From positions 62,001 to 126,000 of the forward strand of contig NZ_LGED01000211.1 in assembly GCF_001280085.1 (NCBI RefSeq): a stretch of DNA of 64,000 nt, read 5' to 3'. The translations under genes and the position numbers were made by a program. Within the stretch, counting starts at the first letter, position 1, and every line of letters starts with the position of its first letter. This document shows positions 7,613 to 16,526 of this stretch, piece after piece. Source of the stretch: Saccharothrix sp. NRRL B-16348 (GTDB lineage: Bacteria; Actinomycetota; Actinomycetes; Mycobacteriales; Pseudonocardiaceae). The notes beneath the pieces were generated by a model, which saw nothing but the letters and a program-made list of their open reading frames with translations, was not told where the DNA came from and searched no databases.

Positions 7613-7846
7613 CCCCATCCGTACGTGGTTGCGTCGGGTGGTCCGGGTTGGAGTAGTCGGTGGTCGGCTCCACCGAAGACCAAGGCCGGTTCCGTGACGA
7701 GCGGTGGCTTCGGGCTGGTCTTGACGGAATGTCATCGGGTGAGCCCATGTGGGTGACGGTGGGTGACGCCCTGTTGGATCTGATCCGAACGGCAGTCCGC
7801 TGGATACGTTGACCGAGTTCGGTTGTCGTACAGGGAAGGCTGATTC

Positions 7847-8389
7847 GTGACTTATCCCGGAAGCCGTTACTTGCCGTCGGTCGGCCTGGAGATTCCGTGT
7901 AGCTGCCATGCTGCCGATACGCCGTTGCGCGTGGAGGGTTTCGGTCTGGTCACCCTGGATTTCAAGGGTGGTATCAAGGTCAGGGTCGAGGGGAACATCA
8001 GCGCGGGGCTCGGTGGTGTCCGGCTGAAGGTGATCGGCCACGAGGTGAGTGCCGACTCCCCGGTTTTCGGCAAGGTCACGATCTCCCAGGCCGACATCGA
8101 CGTCACCCCGTTGAGCCTGCTGGAGATCGTCGGGAACTCGCCGGTGTTCCGGCAGACGATGTTCCTCGATTTCACGGTCACCGTGGAAAGGCCGCCGGCC
8201 GGGGACGGGCCGCTGGTGCTGTCGAACACCAAGACCGCGGCGCTGGTGAGCCCCAGGTTGACGAACTTCCCGCCGCAGGGCGACGTGTACCAGCTGCAGG
8301 AGCCGGTGGATCTCGCGCCGGTGGGCTCCCCCGATCAGGTCGTCGCGCAACTGCAGCAGTTCCCGGTCACCGTTTCGCACAATCCTTAA
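7847..8389 (+). CDS. Hypothetical protein (possible DUF6073-like beta-rich protein)
   Basis: I do not recognise this 180-residue protein with confidence. It has no signal peptide, no membrane segment and no catalytic motif. It is rich in alternating hydrophobic/polar strands (VEGFGLVTLDFKGGIKVRVE, ISQADIDVTPLSLLEIVG, MFLDFTVTVERP), suggesting a beta-sandwich, and ends with NFPPQGDVYQLQEPVDL and a short polar tail. The layout faintly recalls the actinobacterial DUF6073 family, but that is from memory and weak. GTG at 7847 has GGGAAGG 7 bases upstream. It stands alone between tRNA-Ala and a convergent serine hydrolase. Confidence 0.7.
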   Translation: MTYPGSRYLPSVGLEIPCSCHAADTPLRVEGFGLVTLDFKGGIKVRVEGNISAGLGGVRLKVIGHEVSADSPVFGKVTISQADIDVTPLSLLEIVGNSPVFRQTMFLDFTVTVERPPAGDGPLVLSNTKTAALVSPRLTNFPPQGDVYQLQEPVDLAPVGSPDQVVAQLQQFPVTVSHNP

Positions 8390-8442
8390 CGGTGAACAGG
8401 CCTCTTGTGGGTTCACGACCAGTTAGCCGCCGACCGGTCCTT

Positions 8443-9633
8443 TCAGTGCCGGGCCGGTTCGGCGGTGATGATTCGGCGGGCGAAGTGGACGATCGGTGAG
8501 GTGCCGAGGGCGTCGGAGTTGCCCAGGACGACCGTCGTCAGGTCGAGGTCGGGGTAGTGCTCCACGAATGTCGACTGGCCGATGATCCCGCCGTTGTGGA
8601 AGAGGATCCGGTGGTTGTTCACGATCGCGTTGTTGGGTCCATAGCCGCCGAAGACGTCCATCGCGGGCACTTCGCGCGAGTCGGTCCACCGTGACGCCCA
8701 TTTCCCGCTCAGCGCGAGCGCGGTGTGGGCCCGGTTCAGCAGTTTCTCGCCCACCAGGGCGCGCATGAACGCCACCATGTCCGGCGCCGAGGCGAACGAG
8801 TTGCCCGCCGGCGTGCCGATGAAGTTCTTCTGCTCCACGACGTCCACCCGTTCGCCGGTCGGCGTGACGGTGAACGGGTGCGCGATCCGTGGGTCGTCGC
8901 GCCACTGCGCCTTGGTGCAGAAGTCCGCGGTGGTCATCCCGGCCGGCGCGAAGACGTGCCGGCGGACGTAGTCGTGGTAGGGCATCCCGGACGCGCGGGC
9001 CACGACCTCGCCGAGGAGGTGGTACCCGGAATTGCTGTACGCGGTCTTCGCGTCCGGGACGAACGCGGGCGGCAGCTGCCTGATGATCGCCGTGATGCCG
9101 GCCATGACCTCCTCGGCGCTCGCCCACTTCGGCGATTCCTGCCGGTAGGCGTCGGTGTGCTGGTACTCGCCGAGGCCGGCGCGGTGCGTGATCAGCTGGT
9201 GGACGGTGATGGTGTCGGCGGCCTGCGCCGGGAAGCCGTCCACGTACGTGCCGAGCTTGTCGTGGAGCCGCAACTTGCCCTGCTGCGCGAGCTGGACCGC
9301 GGCGACGGCCGTGATCATCTTGCCGACGGACGCCAGGGCGAAGATCGTGTCCGGGCCGTTGGCGATCTCGGGCCGGGTGTTGGCCAGGCCGTGCGACCGG
9401 CTCAGCACCGGGCGGCCGCGGTGGGCCAGCAGGACGGTGCCGGTGAACCGGCCCTGCGCGGCCTGGTCGGCGACGTACCGGTCGAACGCGCCGCCGGGGC
9501 GCAGGTCCTTCGGCACGACGACGGCGGTGTCGGCGTCCGCGCGGGCGGGCTCGGGGAACGCCAGCACGGTGGCCACGGGGGTGGCGGCGAGCAGGCCGAG
9601 GACGTCACGGCGGGAACGGGAGGCTGGGGTCAT
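8443..9633 (-). CDS. Tat-exported serine hydrolase, class C beta-lactamase/D-Ala-D-Ala carboxypeptidase family
   Basis: The 396-residue protein has a twin-arginine signal peptide (SRRDVLGLLAATPVATVL, cleavage near ARA-DAD about residue 32). The penicillin-binding-type active site is complete: SVGK (Ser102, Lys105), YSNSGY as the YxN element, and HNGG in place of KTG. This suggests an exported esterase, peptidase or beta-lactam-interacting enzyme; the true substrate is not readable. ATG at 9633 follows GAGGAG at 6 bases. It lies 48 bases after the stop of the sensor kinase on the same strand, so it may be the third gene of an RR-HK-hydrolase operon and a target or sensor component of that system. 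Confidence 0.9.
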   Translation of the reverse strand: MTPASRSRRDVLGLLAATPVATVLAFPEPARADADTAVVVPKDLRPGGAFDRYVADQAAQGRFTGTVLLAHRGRPVLSRSHGLANTRPEIANGPDTIFALASVGKMITAVAAVQLAQQGKLRLHDKLGTYVDGFPAQAADTITVHQLITHRAGLGEYQHTDAYRQESPKWASAEEVMAGITAIIRQLPPAFVPDAKTAYSNSGYHLLGEVVARASGMPYHDYVRRHVFAPAGMTTADFCTKAQWRDDPRIAHPFTVTPTGERVDVVEQKNFIGTPAGNSFASAPDMVAFMRALVGEKLLNRAHTALALSGKWASRWTDSREVPAMDVFGGYGPNNAIVNNHRILFHNGGIIGQSTFVEHYPDLDLTTVVLGNSDALGTSPIVHFARRIITAEPARH

Positions 9634-9681
9634 CGGAGGCTCCTCGAAGGGGTCGGGTGCCGCCAGCGTGCCGAGGAGCGG

Positions 9682-11364
9682 TCAAGATCCTGTCAGCCTC
9701 GCGCTTTGCAGGCGGACGGTGAACGTCGACCCGCCGCCGGACGTCACCTCGACCGTGCCGCCGTGCGCCTCGACCAGGTGCTTCGTGATGGCGAGGCCCA
9801 GACCGCTGCCGCGGGACGGTCCGGCCCGGTAGAACCGGTCGAACACGTGCGGCAGGTGCTCGGCGGCGATGCCCGGGCCGGTGTCGGTGACGGTCAGGAC
9901 GACTTCGCCGCCGTCGCCGCGCACGGTCACCTCCACCAGCCCGCCCGGCGGGGTGTGCCGCACGGCGTTGGACACCAGGTTGCCCAACGCCTGGCGCAGT
10001 CGCGCGGGGTCGGCGAACACGGTGACCGGCCGCGGCGCGTCGACGCGCAGGGTGATCCCGGCGGCCTCGGCGCGTGCCTGGTGCGCGGTCACGGCCTGGC
10101 GGGCGAGGTCGGCCGCGTCACGGTCCTCCGGGTGCACGCGCAGCTCGCCCGCGTCGGCGAGGGCCAGGTCCTGGAGGTCGGCGACCAGGCGTTCCAGCAA
10201 CGCGGCTTCCTCGTGCAGCGACCGGAGCAGCGCGGCGTCCAGCGGCAGCACGCCGTCCTCGGCCGCTTCCAGGCTGCTGCGGACGTTCGCCAGCGGCGCG
10301 CGCAGCTCGTGGGCGACGTCCCCGATCAGGTCACGGCGTTGGCGTTCACCGGCGCCGACGGCCTGCGCCATGGCGTTGAACGCGTGCGCGAGCCGGGTCA
10401 CCTCGTCGTTGCCGCGCACCGGCACCCGCGTGCCCCGGTCGCCCGCCGCCATACGCCGCGCGGCGGTCGTGAGGGTGAGGATCGGCCGGACCAGGCGACG
10501 TCCGGCGAGCACCGTGACGGCCGCCGCGACCAGCAGGACCACCGCGACGGTGCCCGCCGTGCGCCACCAGGCGTCGGCCGACAGCGGGTCGAACCGGTCG
10601 CTGGTGCCCAGGTAGAGGTCGGCGACCGGCGCGACGTGAGGCCGCAGCGCGTCCTTGCGTCCGTCCTCTTCGCACTGTGTCCACTCAGGACCCTTGCGGG
10701 TGCTCGTGGACGTTTCGCGGGCCAGTCCGAGGTGGTCGAGGCAGGCGGCGGTGCGTTCGGCGGCACGGTCGTTCACCTCGCGTGCGGCGGCGCTCGGCGC
10801 GGACAGCTCCGCGGGCACGCAGCTGTCACCGTGCCGGCTCGGCCCGGTCGCGAACGGGCCGTTGACGCCCACCTGACGGGGCAGGTCGCCCTGGTGGCGC
10901 AGGCAGTCGACGGCCTCGGCGACGAGCGCGTCCCGGTGCGCCCGTTCTTCGTCGGTCAGCCGCCAGCCCCGGTAGCGCAGGCCCGGACCGCCGGTCGGCT
11001 CCAGGGCGGCGGTGACCGGCTCGGTCGCGTCGATCCCGACCGACGGCACGGACGGCAGGCCGACGTCACCCTGCCCGAGCAGCACGGCCGAGTCGACGAT
11101 CGGCGTGCCGTCCGGGGTGGTCAGGGCGATGCGGCGGCCGGTGCGTTCGGCCAGGTCCCGCACCAGCGGTCCGACGCCGGTCCAGTCGCGGTGCTGCCGG
11201 GCGTGACCCAGCAGGGCGGCGCGGATGTCGCCGTCGGTTTCCAGCAGCGGGACCTCGTCCCGCAACCGGCTCCCGGTGTCGTGCACGGCGAGCAACGCGG
11301 TCGCCACCACCGCGACCGCCGCGACCGCCAGCGAAAGGCCGAGCAGCCGGGCCAGGAGGCTCAC
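9682..11364 (-). CDS. Sensor histidine kinase with large extracytoplasmic domain
   Basis: The 560-residue kinase has transmembrane helices at about 3-25 and 268-288 enclosing a 240-residue external sensor containing six cysteines (for example CLRHQ, SCVPA, ACLDH, QCEED). HAMP follows (about 290-345), then the HisKA dimerization domain with the phosphoacceptor His352 in GDVAHELRAPLANVRSSLE, and the HATPase domain with LGNLVSNAVRHT, DTGPGIA and GSGLGLAITKHL. It overlaps the response regulator stop by 4 bases (GTGA), so translation is coupled. The signal is unknown; the cysteine-rich external part could be disulfide-bonded. Confidence 0.94.
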   Translation of the reverse strand: MSLLARLLGLSLAVAAVAVVATALLAVHDTGSRLRDEVPLLETDGDIRAALLGHARQHRDWTGVGPLVRDLAERTGRRIALTTPDGTPIVDSAVLLGQGDVGLPSVPSVGIDATEPVTAALEPTGGPGLRYRGWRLTDEERAHRDALVAEAVDCLRHQGDLPRQVGVNGPFATGPSRHGDSCVPAELSAPSAAAREVNDRAAERTAACLDHLGLARETSTSTRKGPEWTQCEEDGRKDALRPHVAPVADLYLGTSDRFDPLSADAWWRTAGTVAVVLLVAAAVTVLAGRRLVRPILTLTTAARRMAAGDRGTRVPVRGNDEVTRLAHAFNAMAQAVGAGERQRRDLIGDVAHELRAPLANVRSSLEAAEDGVLPLDAALLRSLHEEAALLERLVADLQDLALADAGELRVHPEDRDAADLARQAVTAHQARAEAAGITLRVDAPRPVTVFADPARLRQALGNLVSNAVRHTPPGGLVEVTVRGDGGEVVLTVTDTGPGIAAEHLPHVFDRFYRAGPSRGSGLGLAITKHLVEAHGGTVEVTSGGGSTFTVRLQSARLTGS

Positions 11365-12047
11365 GGCTCACCGGGCTCGGCGAGCTTGTAGCCGACGCCG
11401 TAGACGGTGAGCAGGCGGCGCGGCCGGGTCGGCTCCGGCTCGATCTTGCGGCGCAGGTTCAGCACGTGCATGTCGATCGTGCGCGCGGTGGCCTCCCGGC
11501 CGAAGCCGGTGGCGCGTTCCAGCAGCAGTTGACGCGTGAACACCCGGCCCGGCGCGGCGGCCAGGCAGCTCAGCACGGTGAACTCGGCCGGCGTGGTGTC
11601 CACCGGCACGCCGTCGACGTGCACCTCGTGCCGCGCCACGTCGACCACCAGGCCGCCGACCCGGTACAGCCCCGGCGGCACCGGCGCGGCCCGCCGCAGC
11701 ACCGTGCGCACCCGGGCGACCAGCTCACGCGGGCTGTACGGCTTGGTGACGTAGTCGTCCGCGCCGACGGCCAGGCCGAGCAGCAGGTCGTCCTCGCTGG
11801 TCCGGGCGGTGAGCATGATGACGGGGACGGCGGTCTCGGACCTCAGCGCGCGGCACACGTCCAGGCCGTCCACGCCCGGGAGGGCCAAGTCCAGCACCAG
11901 CAGGTCGGGCGAGCGGCGACGGGCCAGCTCGAGCGCGGTGCGGCCGTCGTGCACGACCGCCGTGATGTGGCCGTCGCGTTCGAGGTAGCGCCGCAGCACG
12001 TCCGCCTGCTTGGGGTCGTCTTCGGCGATGAGGATCCGGGCGGGCAT
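11361..12047 (-). CDS. OmpR/PhoB-family response regulator
   Basis: The 228-residue protein has a receiver domain with acidic pocket E9-D10-D11, phosphoacceptor Asp53 (LLVLDLALPGVDG), Thr80 and Lys102 (TKPYSPREL), then a winged-helix DNA-binding domain (about 130-225) ending in RRKIEPEPTRPRRLLTVYG and GYKL. It pairs with the kinase downstream, with which it overlaps by 4 bases. It is divergent from the EndoQ-UvrD gene with 84 bases between starts. Targets are unknown, possibly including its own operon. Confidence 0.94.
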   Translation of the reverse strand: MPARILIAEDDPKQADVLRRYLERDGHITAVVHDGRTALELARRRSPDLLVLDLALPGVDGLDVCRALRSETAVPVIMLTARTSEDDLLLGLAVGADDYVTKPYSPRELVARVRTVLRRAAPVPPGLYRVGGLVVDVARHEVHVDGVPVDTTPAEFTVLSCLAAAPGRVFTRQLLLERATGFGREATARTIDMHVLNLRRKIEPEPTRPRRLLTVYGVGYKLAEPGEP

Positions 12048-12118
12048 GGCGGAAGTGTGGACCGCTCGGCTGTGGATTCCTTGTGAGACCTCGCGCGGGG
12101 CACGAGTCGATCACTCAC

Positions 12119-12124
12119 TACCCT
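12119..12124 (+). promoter_or_regulatory. Candidate leaderless -10 box of the PHP-UvrD gene
   Basis: TACCCT ends 7 bases before the GTG start at 12132. Confidence 0.5.
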
Positions 12125-12131
12125 GTGGCCG

Positions 12132-15101
12132 GTGCGCTTTGTGGCGGATCTCCACATCCACTCCAAGTACTCCCGGGCCTGCAGCCGTGACTGCGACCTC
12201 GAACACCTGACCTGGTGGGCCCGCCGCAAGGGGATCTCGCTGGTCGGCACGGGCGACTTCACCTACCCCGCCTGGTACGACCACCTCAGCGAGAACCTGG
12301 TCGAGGCCTCGCCGGGCCTGTTCCGGCTGCGCGACGACCTCGACCGCGAGATCGACCGGACGCTGCCGCCGTCGTTGGCCACCGCGCCGGTGCGGTTCAT
12401 GCTCTCGGTGGAGATCTCCACCATCTACAAGCGCGGCGACCGCACGCGCAAGGTGCACCACCTCATCTACATGCCCGACCTGTCGTCCGCGGCGCGGTTC
12501 AACGCCCGGCTCGCCAAGATCGGCAACCTCGGGTCGGACGGGCGGCCGATCCTCGGGCTCGACTCGCGCGACCTGCTGGAGATCACGCTGGAGTGCGGCG
12601 GTTACCTCGTGCCCGCGCACGTGTGGACGCCGTGGTTCGCGGTGCTCGGGTCGAAGTCGGGGTTCGACGCCATCGAGGACTGCTACGCCGACCTCGCGTC
12701 CCACGTGTTCGCGGTGGAGACCGGGCTGTCCTCGGACCCCGGGATGAACTGGCGGGTGTCGAGCCTCGACAAGTACCGGCTGGTCAGCAACTCGGACGCG
12801 CACTCGCCGCCGGCGCTGGGGCGTGAGGCGACCCTGTTCGACACGGAGCTGGACTACTACTCGGTGCGGGCGGCGCTGGAGACCGGCGACGGGTTCGCCG
12901 GGTCGTTGGAGTTCTTCCCGGAGGAGGGCAAGTACCACGTCGACGGGCACCGCAAGTGCGGTGTGCGGATGGAGCCCGAGGAGACGTTGGCGCACCACGG
13001 CATCTGCCCGGAGTGCGGCAAGCCGTTGACGGTCGGTGTGCTCAGCCGGGTGGAGGAGCTGGCCGACCGGCCGCACGGCGCGCGGCCCTCGGGCGCGGCC
13101 GGGTTCACCAGCCTGGTGCCGTTGCCGGAGATCGTCAGCGAGATCGTGGGCACCGGGCCGAAGAGCAAGAAGGTGCTGGCGGAGATCGACAAGCTGACCG
13201 CGGCGCTGGGGCCGGAGCTGGTGATCCTGCGGGACGTGCCGGTGGACGACATCGGCGTGCACTCGCCGTTGCTGGCCGAGGCGGTGACCCGGCTGCGGCG
13301 CGGCGAGGTGGTGCGCGACTCGGGGTACGACGGAGAGTACGGCGTGATCCGGGTGTTCGAGCCTGGTGAGCTGGAGCGTCGGCGTTCGGCGTTCGCGCTG
13401 TTCGACTACGCCGCCCCTGTTCCGTCCACTGTGGAGCGTCCTCGGCCCGCGCCCGCTCCGGTCGCCGTGCCGGCGCCCGTCGTGGAGCCGGCCGGGTCGT
13501 CGTTGCTGGACGGTCTCGACCCGGAGCAGCGGGCGGCGGCGGAGGTGGCCGGCGGGCCGTTGCTGATCATCGCCGGGCCGGGCACGGGGAAGACTCGGAC
13601 GTTGACGCACCGGATCGCGGACCTGGTGACGTCACGGGGCGTGCCGGCGTCGGAGTGCCTGGCGATCACGTTCACCCGGCGTGCGGCGGAGGAGATGGCG
13701 GAACGGCTGGCGCGGCTGGCGCCCGACGCCGTCGGCGAGCTGACGATCGCGACGTTCCACTCGCTCGGGGTGCTGATCCTGCGTGAGCACAGCGCGCACT
13801 TCGGGCTGTCGGCGTCGTTCGGGGTGGCGGACCCGGATCGGCAGTTGGAGGTGGCGCTGTCCGTCGTCGCGGACGAGAAGGAGGCGCGCGAGCTGATCGT
13901 CGCCGGGGACGCGCGGTACAAGAAGGCGTTGCGGGCGCAGGACTTGGTGGACTTCGACGACCTGATCTCGTTGCCGCTGTCGTTGCTGGCCGAGTCGCCC
14001 GCGCTGGTCGACGGCTACCGGGCGCGGTGGCGGTGGGTGTCGGTGGACGAGTACCAGGACGTGGACGAGCAGCAGTACCGGCTGCTGCGGCTGCTGGTGC
14101 CGCCGGACGGCAACCTGACCGCGATCGGCGACCCCGACCAGGCGATCTACCGGTTCCGCGGCGCCGACGTCGGGTTCTTCCTGCGGTTCCGGGAGGACTT
14201 CCCCGGGGCCCGGACCGTGCAGCTGACCAGGAACTACCGGTCGTCGGCGGCGGTCGTGACGGGTGCGCTGGAGGTGATCGCGCCGTCGTCGCTCGTGCCG
14301 GGGCGGGAGCTGCGGCCGATGATCGACCACGGTGCCGCGCCGATCGGGGTGCACCACGCGTCGTCGGAGGCGGCCGAGGCGGGGTTCGTGGCGCGGACGA
14401 TCGAGCAGGTGCTGGGCGGGGCGTCGTTCCACGCGTTCGACAGCGGTCGGGTGGTGGGCGACGGCACGCAGGGTCTGGGGTTCTCGGACTTCGCCGTGCT
14501 GTACCGGACGGATCGGCAGTCGCGGGCGCTGGTCGAGGCGTTGACGCAGTCCGGTCTGCCGTTCCAGAAGCGTTCACACGATCGGTTGGCGGATCGGCCC
14601 GGCGTGGCGCGGATCGCGCACGACCTGAAGTTCACCGCCGGCGACACGGTCCTGGAGCGCGTGCGTGCCGTGGCGGGCGACGACCACACTGCCTATGAGC
14701 TGCTGAAACCTCTGGCCGCCGAGTGCGGGACGGACTTCGAGCGCTTCCACACGGCTCTCGCGCTGGGGGTGGAGGTGGACACGTGGGACCCGCGGGCGGA
14801 CCGGATCTCGCTGCTCACGCTGCACGCGTCGAAGGGCCTGGAGTTCCCGGTCGTGTTCATCGTCGGGTGCGAGGACGGGTTGCTGCCGCTGCGCTGGCCG
14901 GGGTCGGACGACGCGGAGGCGGTGGACGAGGAGCGCCGGCTGTTCTTCGTCGGGATGACCAGGGCTCAGCGGCACCTGTTCCTGAGTCACACGACCGGGC
15001 GACCGAAGTCGCCGTTCCTGGCGGCGCTGAAGGCTTACGAGCAATGGGGCGACGCCCAGCCGCGCCGGAAGCGCAAGGGCACCCAGCTCAGCCTGCTGTG
15101 A
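12132..15101 (+). CDS. Endonuclease Q-like PHP domain fused to UvrD/Rep-family DNA helicase
   Basis: The 989-residue protein joins two DNA-repair modules. Residues 1 to about 415 are a PHP metallo-nuclease of the endonuclease Q type (TIGR00375 group): LHIHSKYSRAC supplies the first metal His pair, VPAHVWTPWFAVLGSKSGF and SNSDAHSP are the later metal motifs, and KCGV...CPECGKPLTVGV forms a zinc knuckle. EndoQ incises 5' of deaminated bases and abasic sites. After a Pro/Ala linker (about 425-450), residues 450-989 are a superfamily 1A helicase with Walker A AGPGTGKTRT, FTRRAAEEM, DEYQDVDEQQYRL, GDPDQAIYRFRGA and TLHASKGLEFP. Coupled incision and unwinding is inferred. GTG at 12132 lacks a Shine-Dalgarno; TACCCT lies 7 bases upstream. 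Confidence 0.9.
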   Translation: MRFVADLHIHSKYSRACSRDCDLEHLTWWARRKGISLVGTGDFTYPAWYDHLSENLVEASPGLFRLRDDLDREIDRTLPPSLATAPVRFMLSVEISTIYKRGDRTRKVHHLIYMPDLSSAARFNARLAKIGNLGSDGRPILGLDSRDLLEITLECGGYLVPAHVWTPWFAVLGSKSGFDAIEDCYADLASHVFAVETGLSSDPGMNWRVSSLDKYRLVSNSDAHSPPALGREATLFDTELDYYSVRAALETGDGFAGSLEFFPEEGKYHVDGHRKCGVRMEPEETLAHHGICPECGKPLTVGVLSRVEELADRPHGARPSGAAGFTSLVPLPEIVSEIVGTGPKSKKVLAEIDKLTAALGPELVILRDVPVDDIGVHSPLLAEAVTRLRRGEVVRDSGYDGEYGVIRVFEPGELERRRSAFALFDYAAPVPSTVERPRPAPAPVAVPAPVVEPAGSSLLDGLDPEQRAAAEVAGGPLLIIAGPGTGKTRTLTHRIADLVTSRGVPASECLAITFTRRAAEEMAERLARLAPDAVGELTIATFHSLGVLILREHSAHFGLSASFGVADPDRQLEVALSVVADEKEARELIVAGDARYKKALRAQDLVDFDDLISLPLSLLAESPALVDGYRARWRWVSVDEYQDVDEQQYRLLRLLVPPDGNLTAIGDPDQAIYRFRGADVGFFLRFREDFPGARTVQLTRNYRSSAAVVTGALEVIAPSSLVPGRELRPMIDHGAAPIGVHHASSEAAEAGFVARTIEQVLGGASFHAFDSGRVVGDGTQGLGFSDFAVLYRTDRQSRALVEALTQSGLPFQKRSHDRLADRPGVARIAHDLKFTAGDTVLERVRAVAGDDHTAYELLKPLAAECGTDFERFHTALALGVEVDTWDPRADRISLLTLHASKGLEFPVVFIVGCEDGLLPLRWPGSDDAEAVDEERRLFFVGMTRAQRHLFLSHTTGRPKSPFLAALKAYEQWGDAQPRRKRKGTQLSLL

Positions 15102-15132
15102 CGCTCGCCCGGACATTGTCGGACCTGCCGGC

Positions 15133-15138
15133 TACGGT
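15133..15138 (+). promoter_or_regulatory. Candidate leaderless -10 box of the glyoxalase-like gene
   Basis: TACGGT ends 7 bases before the ATG at 15146; there is no Shine-Dalgarno. Confidence 0.5.
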
Positions 15139-15145
15139 CGGCGGC

Positions 15146-15565
15146 ATGGCGCACACCATCGGCTTGGCACTCGACTGCCACCACCCGACGCAGCTCGCGG
15201 AGTTCTGGAAACTCGCCCTGGGCTACGAGGACGAACCACCGCCGCCGCCGTTCAAGACGAGGGCGGAGTGGGTGGCCCACTACGACGACCCCGACGACGA
15301 CCAGGACGACGGCGCCTGGCTGCACGACCCGGCCGGCGTGGGCCCGAAGCTGTTCCTGCAGCAGGTGCGGGAGCCGAAGACCGAGAAGATCCGGCTGCAC
15401 CTGGATGTCCGGGTGAGCCTGGAGGTGCCGGCGGAGGAGCGCTGGTCGGCGGTCAAGGCCAAGGTGGGACTGCTGCTGGCGGCGGGTGGGAGCGTGATGC
15501 AGGAGTACCCGGAACACCACGTGGTGATGGCCGACCCGGAGGGCAACGAGTTCTGCGTCTGCTGA
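15146..15565 (+). CDS. Glyoxalase-like (VOC fold) protein
   Basis: The 139-residue protein carries the actinobacterial glyoxalase-like pattern: IGLALDCHHPTQLAEFWKLA at the N-terminus, the WLHDPAGVGPKLFLQQVREP strand with PKTEKIRLHLDVRV, and the MADPEGNEFCVC ending. These proteins are usually annotated only by fold, and the substrate is unknown. ATG at 15146 is chosen because the fold begins there and TACGGT is 7 bases upstream. It does not share a transcript obviously with the helicase upstream, whose stop is 44 bases away. Confidence 0.86.
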   Translation: MAHTIGLALDCHHPTQLAEFWKLALGYEDEPPPPPFKTRAEWVAHYDDPDDDQDDGAWLHDPAGVGPKLFLQQVREPKTEKIRLHLDVRVSLEVPAEERWSAVKAKVGLLLAAGGSVMQEYPEHHVVMADPEGNEFCVC

Positions 15566-15773
15566 TCCCGGCCGCACACCGTCGCCGCGCGGCCGTTCGG
15601 CGACGCCTGGCGACCATCCGTCTCCCTCACTGGAAAATTCGTCAGTGACGAGGCAAAGTAGCCCAATCGGATGCCATTCGGCAGGCTGGCTCGCATGGAA
15701 TTCGATCTTTACGTCCGGGGTGGTCGGGCGGTTTTCACCGCTCGGGTGGAATGCGTCAGGGAGTCGGCGGGGC

Positions 15774-16481
15774 ATGACCAACTTCATGGCACAACTCAGC
15801 ACTGCTGAACGGAACGAGCTGTACCGGACCGGGAGGAAGGTGTCCTACCGAACCGGCGAAATGCTGATGAGGGAGGGCGATCGGGGAGATCACGTGCTCG
15901 TGATCGACTCCGGTGACGTCAAGATCGTGAAGAGCGACGTCGACGGGAAGGAGCACCTGCTCAACATCTGCGGCAGCGGTGAACTGCTCGGTGAGATCGC
16001 CTGCGTCGAGGAGAACGGGCGCCGCTCCGCCTCGGTGGTCGCCCAGAGTTCCGTGGCGGCGATCAGGATCGCCAAGGACGCGTTCGTCCGCTTCCTCCAC
16101 GACCACCCGGCGTTGTGGCTGGGCATCATGCGACGGGTGACCGCGCTGCTGCGGGCCGCCGAAGGGCAGACGGACCGGAAGTCGATCCGGGTGCTGCGCG
16201 CCGTGGCCACGCTGACGGACCGGCACTCGAACGGGGCTCGTGGCGCGATCGTGCCGTACACGCAGCACACGATCGCCGGCTTCGCCCACGTGTCACCCAT
16301 GACCGCGCACCGGGTCCTGGTCGACCTGAAGGAGTGGCGGCTGGCGTTCTCCCAGTACCGCAAGGTGGTGGTGCCGTGCGTCCGGTGCCTGCGCGCGGCG
16401 GCCGACGACGTCATGTCAACGCAAATCTACGGACAAATCATCATCGGATGTGGTGGTTCTGGCGTCTGTCCCCGAGGGTGA
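15774..16481 (+). CDS. Crp/Fnr-family transcriptional regulator with cyclic-nucleotide-binding domain
   Basis: The 235-residue protein has a cNMP-binding beta-roll (about 10-125) with the phosphate-binding cassette GELLGEIACVEENGRRSASV, in which the Glu, Arg and Ser positions used by E. coli CRP to hold cAMP are kept. The C-helix dimer interface follows, then a winged helix (about 165-215) with recognition helix SPMTAHRVLVDLKE. The last 20 residues (from STQIYGQ) form an unusual Gly/Ile tail. ATG at 15774 follows GGGAG at about 9 bases. A cyclase-like gene starts 45 bases after the stop on the same strand, suggesting a signal-maker/receptor pair. The 208-base region upstream (15566-15773) is comparatively AT-rich and should hold the promoter. 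Confidence 0.9.
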   Translation: MTNFMAQLSTAERNELYRTGRKVSYRTGEMLMREGDRGDHVLVIDSGDVKIVKSDVDGKEHLLNICGSGELLGEIACVEENGRRSASVVAQSSVAAIRIAKDAFVRFLHDHPALWLGIMRRVTALLRAAEGQTDRKSIRVLRAVATLTDRHSNGARGAIVPYTQHTIAGFAHVSPMTAHRVLVDLKEWRLAFSQYRKVVVPCVRCLRAAADDVMSTQIYGQIIIGCGGSGVCPRG

Positions 16482-16526
16482 GTGCGCACAAGCCGCACAC
16501 TCGACACCTGAACGTCGGAGACGCAC

